Below are positions 12,489 through 23,640 of a stretch of 64,000 bases of DNA, piece after piece. A program made the position numbers and the translations under genes. The stretch spans positions 9,238,001 through 9,302,000 of the forward strand of contig NC_003279.8 of the NCBI RefSeq assembly GCF_000002985.6, given 5' to 3'. Below the pieces are notes generated by a model. The model was given only the letters and a program-made list of their open reading frames with translations. It was not told the DNA's origin and searched no databases. The stretch's first letter is position 1. Every line of letters starts with the position of its first letter. This DNA comes from Caenorhabditis elegans. Its lineage: Eukaryota > Nematoda > Chromadorea > Rhabditida > Rhabditidae.

Positions 12489-13107
12489 TATTTCTGTTCT
12501 AGAAATAATAGGAAAAAAATTTATATCAAAAGTTTCAAACGTGGAATTTAGGCATTTTGAAAAAAAATCCACGTTTTGGACGTTTTGAACATTCATGAAA
12601 ATCGAAAATTGAGTAATTTAAAGTATTTGTAAATATTTGTTAGAATTTGAAATTCAAAATGTCATTCTTCGTAAGTTGCTAGTTTTGATTACTTTTGCAA
12701 ATTATTAAGTTTCCAAAACCCGTGATGTGAATTGTTCCGGGAACTTTTTGCAGTTCAAAAGCTAATGAATAATTTCGTGAAATTTGCGATGTAGTCCGAG
12801 GCCTGCTCTCAAAACTGTGTGTGCATTTAAAGTACCGTTTCACTTTTTCACAGTTATATATAGCGTATACGCGTATACGTATCACAAAATAAACGAAATC
12901 CTGGTTCACTGCAATAGAAAACCCTCAATTGAACGGCATATGTACATATGTACATTTCATTAATTGCAAAAAAAAACACAAAAATAAAATTTTACAGTTT
13001 TATGTGGTTAATTTTTATTTTTAAGTTGAGTCCGTTAAAAATTAAAAACTCAGGTTTTCTTCAAACAAATAAAAGAAGCGGATAATTTGAAGACTCGAAA
13101 GGAGAAA
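12489..13107. promoter_or_regulatory. Divergent intergenic region between two small membrane protein genes
   Basis: 619 bp separate the two start codons. It contains a perfect 16-bp palindrome made of two CGTATACG units at about 12864-12879 and a catatgtacatatgtacat run near 12938. The minus-strand open frame at 12679-12909 has no plausible partners and is discounted. Confidence 0.5.
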
Positions 13108-13808
13108 ATGTGGATCATTGTTCCTGTTATGGTATGTACCTGATATTACCTGAAATAAGCCTAACTGTAAAATTTTAGACATTTCCACACATTCTTATTT
13201 TTAACTACATTTTTCATTTCTTCATATGCATCTATTATAATACAATGAATTATTTCTTTTGTGGAATTGTGAGTTTTCATTAATTTTGGAACTTTCTTTA
13301 AATTCCAAACTTTCAGATCTTTCTGGCAGTCACCGTGGTTTTAACAATATTTTCCAAAAAGCAACTCAATTCTTTAATTACTTGTTTTTTCTCAGTTAGT
13401 TCGTTTAAAATCGGAAATCGGTGGCCGAGTTTTCTTTATATATGTTTATTTGCCACAAATTATTCTGAAATTTGCGCTCTCTAGTGCCCTTCTCTCTCAC
13501 TTGTAATTTTTCCAATTTACAACATTCAGGTTCTCGCATTCCCGTCCTTCTTAGCATTGGGAATTTGGATGATAACTGAAAATTGTAAGTGTTCCGTAAA
13601 ATCTGAAGATACTTTAAAAATTCGATTTTCAGACAATTCAGTGAAAGTATCAAAACGTCCTGCTCCAACTCTTGCCTCGTGTTTTTTCTTATCCCTGATG
13701 AACTTATTTTCGATTTGGTCATTTTTGGTATTGGGTGGAGTTATTAAACCATCGGAAAATAAAGAGAAGAGTCAAAAGAGCACTGTTTCAGTAAAACTGA
13801 GTGAATAA
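13108..13808 (+). CDS. Small multi-pass membrane protein, unknown function
   Basis: Exons on the plus strand: 13108-13131, 13179-13268, 13317-13394, 13530-13584 and 13633-13808, totalling 423 bases and 140 residues. The first exon encodes only MWIIVPVM. Four hydrophobic stretches follow (HILIFNYIFHFFICIYY, IIFLAVTVVLTIF, FFSVLAFPSFLALGIWMI, CFFLSLMNLFSIWSFLVLGG). The tail is polar, lysine/serine-rich and presumably cytosolic. Exon 3 uses donor gttagt, and phases agree throughout. No family is recognised. The stop codon overlaps the poly(A) signal, and the gene converges with the sushi-protein gene 266 bp away. Confidence 0.78.
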
Positions 13809-13809
13809 A
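13804..13809 (+). terminator. Poly(A) signal overlapping the stop codon
   Basis: AATAAA at 13804-13809 contains the TAA stop (13806-13808) of the 140-residue protein, implying a very short 3' UTR. Confidence 0.6.
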
Positions 13810-14073
13810 GTTGAAGATACAAATTCCAGTCAAAGTTGTTATTCAAACAATATTTTATTTTTATCAGTATTATAAATACAAAAGTAGAAGGCATTGATAG
13901 ATCTGAATAGATCCATTATGATATGTATATGAATCAATAATAGATTCATATGAGTTCCATTATTACATGTTTCGATAAGAAAATAATGTTGAACTAACAA
14001 CTAAAAAGAGATCTTAACCGCATTAAACAATAATATATTAGTAGTACAAAACGAGATTTGTACACTGAAATAT

Positions 14074-17000
14074 TTAAATAGAATCACACATTCCAAAGCC
14101 ACTAGATGGTTCCCATTGTCCTGTTTCACACCTTAATGTGGCAACACCAGTCACTGCAAATCCCTCTTCACAGTACAAAAGTGCAGTTGTACCGTCCTCA
14201 AAATCGAGTGATGTACCACTTTGAATATAGACGACTCGAGCATTTTTGGGTGGAGTCAGTGGAACGCAGACTCCGGGAAGCTGGTGTTCTGAGCCATTCG
14301 AGCATTTGCCAATAATTGGACGGAATGAGCCTTTTCTACACGTGGAGAATGAGGGCCCAGTTGGTTTATAGCCAAGATTACACTTCAGCGCTGCGGTTGT
14401 TCCATCTTCAAATGTTCCCTTAGTTGAGAAACCAGAGAATGTTATCTGAAACATTAAATTAGACATTTGAAATGCAATTAGAATTAAGCTATATTTGTGT
14501 TTTCATTATAACTAACCTCTCCGAATGCAGGAGCTATTGGTGGTGGACATTTTTCTCCAGATAATTGAATTTGTGTCGGTGTATCATCATTTGTTCCATT
14601 TCCAACTTTTGGTGAATCAGCAGCGGTTCCGTTCTCGGGAACACCTTTTGCTGGAGGTTTTCTCAAGAGAGTTGCAATACAAGTTCCTGGTAATGGATTC
14701 CATACTCCATTTGTACATAGTGATGATGCAGATCCTGACAGAGTTGTTCCAATATTACAAAGCACTGTCGCAGAGGTACCAGTTGGATATGGTCCCAAAC
14801 CAATTGCACTGTAGACCAGTGTTCCGCCCAAAGGTTCACCGAGTCTTCCACAAGATGTTCCACCGATTTCATTTCCAATAAGTTCACATAATCCAAGAGA
14901 TGGCGGAGTCCAAAGTCCATTTGTGCAGGTTGATGTCATTATTCCAGTTGGTATATATCCAGCTTGACATGTTGCTGTAACTACCGTAGCTGCTGGATAC
15001 GGTCCCAATAGTTGACCCTATAAAAATAAGATTTTTTTAAAAACCAAAACTCGAGTAAATAATTACGTTTGAATAAGTCATCGTAGCGGCAAGAACTGCA
15101 GGGATTCCAGCTGGACACGAGGCACCAATTACTTCTAAAAAGTATTTGAATTCTTGATTTCAGGTTTTCTCTCTTCCCATCTCACACAATTTCACACGCA
15201 TTCATGCTATTGATGTCCTCTCACAATTATTGTGGGACATTTCTTATTAAACTCCAAAAAATTAGTTCCCGCAAAACTCTTTAAAGATTTAATTTTTGAT
15301 TATTTTCCGATAGTTATTCATTCTTAGAAGAATTTGTACGAAATGTTGTGCAATATTTCAAAGCAGACAAAAATTGATTTGTAAGATGAAGCTTTGTGAT
15401 TGTGCAAACCTTTAAGTGTTCTCTGGCACATGGCCAAGCTCTTCGGCGACCACACTCCATTCGTGCATATTGCAGAGGTATCACCGTTAGTGGCGGCATA
15501 GTTAGTATCACAACGAAGTGTTACAATTGTGCCCTGTGAATTAAATAGTGTTGTGGTTATCACAATCGGCAACATACAGTAGTAAATGATCCGGCGACAC
15601 TATACGAAAAGGTACCATGGTTAGGGGTGTCCATGGCAGCACAATTCTGGTTAGAAACACGTGATAAGACACCTACAAAGACAATGGACATTGATGGACA
15701 CGTGGACAAAATGTTGAATTAGGTTTACAATGGATCATGGTCACGAGTGATGTTTGAGTATTTTCTTAAGAATTTATTACAACTGACTATAAGTATCCGT
15801 GAAGCTAAACATAAACCTGTGACATTTTCAAATTTTAACAATAATTTTGTTGAAGGTATTGTATCGTCAGTGTTTAAAATGGCACATGATGATCAAATAC
15901 CATAGTAAAACTTATCAAAAACTCTTTGTAAGTAATTTTAGGTTTATTGTCAAAAAGTGTCAATTTCTCAGTTTTCCTATCATAATTTTGGAAGTTGTCC
16001 AAAAAAGAGTGTATTTTGGAAAATTTGGCATTTAACAAAACTTGGGAAAATTTTGAGACAACTTAACAGTTTTGTAGTTTTTAGGAATGATATTTTGAAA
16101 ATTTTCGTAGAAATTTTTCAATCACGGCAAAGCCTAATAAAGCTTACGAACAAGCTATCACACATTTACCATAAATTGTAAAAATACTACTACGCAACCA
16201 TGCTTCATTGCACTTTTTAATAAACATTTCCATTCGGCATGCTCTCCTACCCTGTTGTATACAACTTCCGACAGTACTAGGTGACCATCCACTTGATGTA
16301 CACGTGGAAATTGAATTGCCGGACAACGTGTATCCAGCATAACAAACTATATTGACCATTGTGCCAACAGGAATAGTGGCTGTTATTGTTGGTGAATAAG
16401 ACATCCGACCATTGGTAAGTGTTCCACTGAATGCGGACAGAGGAGTGCATCCTGGAACAACTATAAACTACAATTTAACTACAGTATTACATCATGCAAA
16501 TATTGGATAGAATTAACAAGTAGGAATTCATTTTCCGAATGCTCTCTAATGAGAAACCCAAAAATACATTAGAGAGAAGTTGATAAAAATTGAAAGTTTC
16601 CAAATATAGATCAATCATTATTGCAAAATTTGAAAACAGGTAGCTCAATTTTTAATACACGTGGCTGTAATTTCAGAGAAAACTCCATTGGTGCACGTCG
16701 ACGTGGCATTATTTCCCTGAATCTGATAACCATTGTCACATTGAAGTGTGACCATGGTTCCGGCGGAAAAAGGTGCCGTTTGGCTGGTAACAATGCTTCC
16801 ATATGGTGGAGCAATTGGAAGGAATGAGCATGTTGTAGTGGTGGTTGAAGCTGAAATGGAACATGCATGCGGGGGGATGGTGGGAAAGCAATGAGGGCCA
16901 TGCGGAAAATGAAAAAAAAGTCAGGGAAAATAGGGATGAGTGTCATTGAGACAATTAAGAATTGTTTTTGTAAATTTAGAATATTTGATAATCAAAACAT

Positions 17001-20000
17001 GCGAAATTGAGAGTTACGATCCCTAAACCTAGTTACCTTGACCAACAGACGATCCAGAGCATGATCCCAATGCAGGTGACCAGGCAGAATTTGTACAATA
17101 GGATATAGAAGTTCCTATAACTGTCTGACCTGCAGGACATGACATTGTAGCAGTACTTCCTGAAAACGAAAAGTAACTGGAAGAGAGTAGTTGAAGTTAA
17201 TTTTTGTTACCAACAAAATGTTTGCCTCACATAAGAATCGGAACTAGGAACCAAAAATTATTTTTTCTTACCTGCAGTCCATGGTGCAAAGTATCCGGAA
17301 GAATAAGTCAATGTTGCACCAACTGGCGTTAATGGAGGTGTATAGCATGGCCCAGTTCCAGTTCCAGAAGATGTACAACTTCCCAATGTAGGTGTCCATA
17401 CGCCATTTGAGCAACTTGAATAGCTACTTCCAGTCAGTGTCGCCGAGTTTAAACATGTCAATGTTGCAGTAGTTCCGGCTGAATGAAGTACCATACTTCC
17501 GTCGCTGTATGTCACTTGAGCGTTTGTTGGAACAATTACACCAATACATTGGGAACCGACTGCAGTGCTGGATCCAGAACAAGTTGCAGTTATTGCAGGA
17601 GTCCATTGGCCGACAAGGCATGTTGACTGCCCAATTTGAGTTCCATTTGAGCATGTCACACGGGCAATAACTCCAGAATTGAAAGTTGTTGCAAATGAAG
17701 TCGTACCATCGTAAGTCACTGTTTCACCAACTGGACGAGTAAGGGCACTACAAGTGTTTCCGGTTCCTGAAGTTATTTAGATTTAATATTAGCTGAACAA
17801 AATTTATATTATTCTGGGTTTAAGTAGTTTTACTTATTGTAACATATCTCACCTGTACCAGAACATGTTCCCATGATAGCTGGACTCCACAATCCATTTG
17901 TACATGTTGACGTTCCCAGCATTGATCCTCCAGTTGTGCAAGTGACTGTCGCAACAGTTCCAGACGTGAAACTAGTTGTGCTTAAACTGAATGGAGAATA
18001 GGTGGCTTGAGCACCAGATGGAATCGTTAAAGCACTACATTGGCCAGTTGTTGAACCCCCGATTAGAGAACATGTACCCAAGAATGTTGGATTCCACATT
18101 CCATTGGAGCAAGTGGCAGTTGATGCTCCTGAAATAATCTCATTTGAAATTAAGAAATTTTGAATTGTTTCAGATACCTGTGATTGCACCACCGTTTGTG
18201 CATGATCCTGTGACAGTTGTTCCACTTGGGAAAGGCCCCATTGTTCCTCCATTTGAGTAGATCACAGAGCCACCGAGTGGAGCAATCATCGCAGTACATT
18301 GAATACCAGTTCCTCCAGTAGAGGATCCAAGAGTGCAGGTTCCAAGTGTTGGAGTGAAAATTCCATTTGTACAAGTTGAAACTGATGTTCCACTGACGGT
18401 ATAACCACTACTACACGTTAATGTAGCTGTGGTACCAGCAGGACGAGTGATCTATAATTAACAGTTTTAGGAGTTCAACTTTTAAAAGTTGGTTTCTCAG
18501 AGAAAGTTCGATTTCTTACATCATATGTATTTCCTTGGCTATATGTGATTTGTCCATTGATAACATATGGGTTCATACAAGCTGTGCCTGCGGAGCCAGA
18601 GGATCCAAAGGTGCAAGTGCCGAGGGTAGGTGTGAAAACTCCGTTCATACATGCGGAAATAGAAGTTCCACTGATGGTGTATCCACTGTTACAAGTAAGA
18701 GTGGCGGTGGTGAGTGCTGGTCGAGTTGCCTGGAAATTTTGGTGAGAGGGGTTGTGGAAGATTTCGAGCAAAAGGGAATATGTGACAAAAACTAAGTTGT
18801 ATTTAATGTTCAAGTGCCAATAATGAAACTGAGAACTTATTCACTAATTGACAATTTGTGTTTAACAAACACAATGAGAACTCAGAAAAAATAGTAGTTC
18901 TAAAAATGTTCATGGACTTACATCAAAAGTATTTCCCTGACTATACGTAATTTGTCCATTCACAACTGTTGGATTTGGGCAAGTTGTTCCAGTTCCTCCG
19001 GTTGAAGATCCGAAATTACAAGTTCCAAGAGTTGGTGAAAATGCTCCATTTGTACATGTTGATTGAGAAGATCCACTAATGGTATAGCCACTGTTGCATG
19101 TTAATGTGGCGACAGTACCCGAAGGACGAGTGATCTTAAAAAATAAAGCTTATCTTTAGAATTCATAAAACTTTCTAGCGTCAGAATGTATCTTTTCAAA
19201 ATCCTAAATTTTCTAAAGGTACAAAATATCAACGGGAATATATTTCCAGATTGCCGGAAAAGTTGAACGCCGGAAAAGTTGAACATGGTTGTTTTTCGAA
19301 AATGGAAGAATATCATGGTTTAGAACGTGGTCTAGGTAGCGTGAGTGTAATAGCGTCTAATGGCAGCTAATATTTGAAAGCTTGATTCCGTAACCATTAG
19401 GAATTACGATTATATTTTCCTTACATCATATGTGTTTCCTTGGCTATAAGTGATTTGTCCATTCATGATAATTGGATTTATACAAGCGGTGCCAGTAGAA
19501 CCTGAGGTGCCAAAAGTGCAAGTGCCAAGTGTGGGAGTGAAAACTCCATTTATACACGTGGATGTAGAAGTTCCACTAATAGTATATCCACTGTTACAAG
19601 TGAGAGTGGCTATGGTGAGTGCTGGACGAGTTGCCTGGAAAAAGGGAACAAAACATTTAGTGATATGGAGTGAGACAAGTGTTACAAGATTAAAACAAGT
19701 TATATATTACAAGCTGAAACTAAAACAATTACATCTACATCTACTTGTATATGAAATGACTAACTTAAATTGAACAAAAAGTAAGTATTCCATATTATTC
19801 AGTTACAGCCTAATAAGAAAAGTGCTCGAAATCTCTTCTGAACATTAAAATTAAACTTGTGTCATTTGAAAAAATTTTCAAAAAACTCACATCGAATGTA
19901 TTTCCCTGATTATAAGTAACTTGTCCATTTACAACCGTTGGATTTGGACATGTTGTTCCAGCTCCTCCAGTAGAAGATCCGAAATTACAAGTTCCAAGAG

Positions 20001-23000
20001 TTGGTGAAAATGCTCCATTTGTACATGTTGATTGAGAAGATCCACTAATGGTATAGCCACTGTTACATGTTAATGTGGCTGCAGTACCCGAAGGCCGAGT
20101 GATCTAAAAATTATTATTGAATTTTCACAAGGAAATATTTTTGATGTGATCTCTCACATCATACGTATTTCCTTGACCAGCTAATATTTGAAAGCTTGAA
20201 TCCGTAACCATTAGGAATTACGATTATATTTTCCTTACATCATATGTGTTTCCTTGGCTATAAGTGATTTGTCCATTCATGATAATTGGATTTATACAAG
20301 CTGTGCCTGTGGAGCCAGAGGTTCCAAAGGTGCAAGTGCCAAGTGTGGGAGTAAAAACTCCTCCTAAACACGTGGAAATGTAATTTCCATTTCTGGTATA
20401 TCCACTGTTACATGTGAGAGTGGCTGTGGTGAGTGCAGGACGAGTTGTCTGGAAGAACAGAACAAAAAATCAGTGAAGACAAAAGCTGAATTTTTGAGAA
20501 ACTAAATGATCTAAACAGTTGACAAACTATTTAAAATGTGAACAACGTGATGGTGAAATGATTCCGGATCTATGTATGTACATTTACGTGGAAGCCACCA
20601 ACTTACAATTAGAGTGTAAAAGATGCGGAGGATGTGCCTATGCTAACTATACACTTTGTGAGCAGTGAACAAGGTTGTTTTAATTGGAAATTGAAAGTTT
20701 GCAATCAAGTCTTATTCTGTTCAAATTATAAATTCATACTCTAAGAATAACTTTCTAATTCTAAAACATTCTGGAACTCACATCAAATGTATTTCCTTGA
20801 TTATACGTGATTTGTCCATTTATAACCGTTGGATTTGGACATGTTGTTCCAGTTCCTCCAGTTCCTCCAGATGACACACAATTTCCAATCGTTGGATTCC
20901 ATACTCCACTCAAACACGTACTTGTTGATGATCCAGATACTGTATTCATCAGATTACACGCCAATGTTGCAATAGTCCCAGAAGTGTAGGTTCCGACTGA
21001 AAATAGTTTTTATATTAATTCAGAGTAACTCAAACCAGTTAACTTACATGAACTATACGTGATTGTTCCATTAATTCGTGTTGGAATCGCTTCACAGTTG
21101 CCGGTTGTTTGACCAAGGGCAAGAGCATTAGTGCATTGACCTATACAAAGTTATTTTGAATTTGAAAGAATAAACTAGGGTTGTAGATTTTGTGCCTACC
21201 AATACTTGGTGACCAAACACCATTTGAGCACAACGTGGAAACAGATCCCGATAAACTGTATCCCAAATTACACATCAAATAAGCAGAGGTTCCTGATGAA
21301 TATTGAACAGTTGGATTTGATTGCATATAAAGAAGATTTCCATTTGCTGGATTTGCAATTGCAGCACATACGGCTCCGGTTGATGCCTAAATATGATAGT
21401 TATCATGAATAACATTTTGAAAATTAAAGGCAAACCATCCGATAATTCTTATTACACAAAAAATAAGAAAAAATTGACCTCAGTCATGCTTTGTTTAGCC
21501 GCTGCCAAAATGGGTTCAGATGTGTCAGGTCTCTTTTAGCCGTTGGAATTCCTAACTAATTCTTAAGAGGTTTCAAATGATTTTCCCCATGAGACAGACA
21601 TTTTCGGATGGTTGCCTAATTAGTTAAAAGATAGTTTGATAGTGAAGGAACATAGTTCTAAAAATGTTAAAGAGTTATTTAGGATTTTGAGAAAATGTTA
21701 AAGATAGAATAATGAATTGAAAAGATCAACGAAGTTGAACACATAAAAATTTAAGATATAGGCTCATCAAAACCAACCTGGCGTCGAATTCGGTATCTGT
21801 GCTAAAATTATGACTTTCTTGTCCAATTATTACAAATATATCTTTTTACAAACAAAAACGTACACTTTCTGAAAGTCTTCGAATTCCTACCGGTTCGCAT
21901 TGTCCGATTTTTTGATCCCATCCGGTGGAAGTGCATGTTGAAGTAAGATTTCCTGTTCCAAAATAATTTCGATCGCATTTCAAAGATATGACCGAGTTCA
22001 AGCTATATGGAGATTTGACAGAATTCGTGAAGACGAGCTGAAAACAAATTTTTTTTTTTGGGAATTTCGAAGTGATTCATACTTCTCCATTTCTGGGTGC
22101 TGACAGAATAGGACATTTGATGTCTAAAAGAGATAGACACGTGGGAAGAGATGGTTCCCATTCTCCATCAACACATTTTGATGATGTAACTGATGTTGTT
22201 GGCACGTGTCCCAATGAACAAAGTACTGTAGCTCGTGTTGCAGTTGGTACAGAATTGATAGAGGTTGAAGTGGCCACATTGGCAGAGTAGACAATATTTC
22301 CATTGGGGGTTGATGACGGAACACGACAAGATGATGATGTGGGGGTAACATCAGATGCGACAAGTAAGCGGGATTTATTGGATTGCTCTGAATTTTTCTT
22401 TGTTGATTAAACGTGGTGTGAATGGGATGCTGGGCATCATTTTGGTTTAAAACTAGCAGAATATCGTTAGAAATTCAGAAATGGCACAATAGAAATAAAA
22501 ATCCAACTCTGAAACAAGGATGTGCGGCTGACTGATTTTTTCGAGACTGGCTCTACCAGCCGAACATCCATTTTTCTGGCAGCTGCACATCCCTGCTTCG
22601 AAACTCGCAGTTTTCAGTCGGTAAGAAAAGTGCGGAGCTTGAAGACGCTGATTGGTTCGAAAGTGGGTGTGACATCTTATTTTGAAGGAAATTCAAACTA
22701 GGAAATCAGCCAAAAACTAATTTCAAGATAATAACTTTATGAATAAAACACGTTTACAAAAATTATTAAATCTTACCTAGTCTTACACAACTTCCAAGAT
22801 CCTCTCTTTTGGGATACCACCCATTTTTAGTGCAGACTAAACTGCTTGGTCCATTTCCAGCGAACCCTTGATGACACTCCAATGTAGCAGATGTTCCTAT
22901 GGAAAAGACGTTTAATTGATCGTTCGAATACAAAATTTTTCCATTTTGAACTTCTGGAAGTGTTAGGCAAACACCGTCATCTGTTGAATTGAAGAGTACA

Positions 23001-23640
23001 ACTGAAGGAGTTTGTCGCCAAGCAAAGCATAATGGGAAGAACTCTTTTTCATATCCAGGTAGAGATTGGCCAACGTCGTTGAATGTGTATGCATAATCTG
23101 AATATGAATTTAAAGCTGAAGGAATAATTTCGAAATTTCAAACTCACGTGGTCCTGTTAGTGAATGTTTAACCAATCGATAAATTGGCACATCTGCTCCA
23201 CAAAAATTGTTCTTCTCTGCACAATAAAACTCATCTTCAATATTATTCATAGTCGAATCATTCATTCGAATCATTCGATAATCAGTGTGAAGAATAGCTC
23301 CATTGTTTTGCATCATAGCTGATAAACGTACTCCACATTCATTGATAACACATCCTTCTGGATGTCTTGCTAACATAACAGTTGAACTTCCTTTATCACT
23401 TTCTGTTCTTTCATATCCTCGTACTGATAAATCTTCATCCGAGATACGGTATTGTGCTGTTGAGTTGTCAAAACCACGCTTCCATACTCCGACAACCACT
23501 GAAATTTCATAATTTTTGTGGAAAAAGTTGTTGAAAAACTGACCTAATTTTTCTGGTTTTAAATCAGCATCACATTTTCTTCCAAATGTTACTGAAGCGG
23601 TCAGAGTCGCCAATATAAAGCAGAATATTATGATCTTCAT
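14074..23640 (-). CDS. Large secreted multi-sushi (CCP/SCR) protein, about 1833 residues (recalled as F36H2.3)
   Basis: 24 minus-strand exons: 23640-23544, 23498-23148, 23097-22777, 22387-22083, 22037-21891, 21386-21200, 21140-21048, 20996-20782, 20448-20239, 20103-19891, 19634-19425, 19134-18922, 18729-18520, 18451-18178, 18128-17853, 17766-17272, 17159-17037, 16850-16659, 16460-16251, 15672-15578, 15533-15410, 15134-15067, 15017-14517 and 14445-14074. Lengths sum to 5502. A signal peptide (MKIIIFCFILATLTASVTFG) and an unrecognised cysteine-containing N-terminal region of about 190 residues precede roughly 23 CCP modules. Each module has four Cys and the usual NGxxxY...TCxxGxW spacing. Linkers are Gly/Ser/Thr-rich. 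There is no membrane helix or GPI-type tail, so it is probably secreted into extracellular space. Sushi modules bind proteins and glycans; the ligand is unknown. The borders of exons 17-22 are the least certain. Confidence 0.85.
18520..20448 (-). repeat. Tandem array of five near-identical CCP exons (alternating A and B types)
   Basis: Exons at 18520-18729, 19425-19634 and 20239-20448 (type A, 210 bp, encoding xTRPAL...NPxxxNGQITYSQGNTYD) alternate with 18922-19134 and 19891-20103 (type B, 213 bp, ITRPSG...CPNPTVVNGQ). All are phase 0-0, so units can be added or lost without a frame change. The A copies at 19425 and 20239 are offset by exactly 814 bp. Their flanking intron is also duplicated: gctaatatttgaaagcttga starts at 19366 and again at 20180. 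Confidence 0.9.
22515..22596. repeat. Short inverted-repeat element in a sushi-gene intron
   Basis: aggatgtgcggctg (22517-22530) faces cagctgcacatccctgc (about 22580-22596) across about 50 bp. It has the size and shape of a small MITE, lying in the intron between exons 22387-22083 and 23097-22777. Confidence 0.6.
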
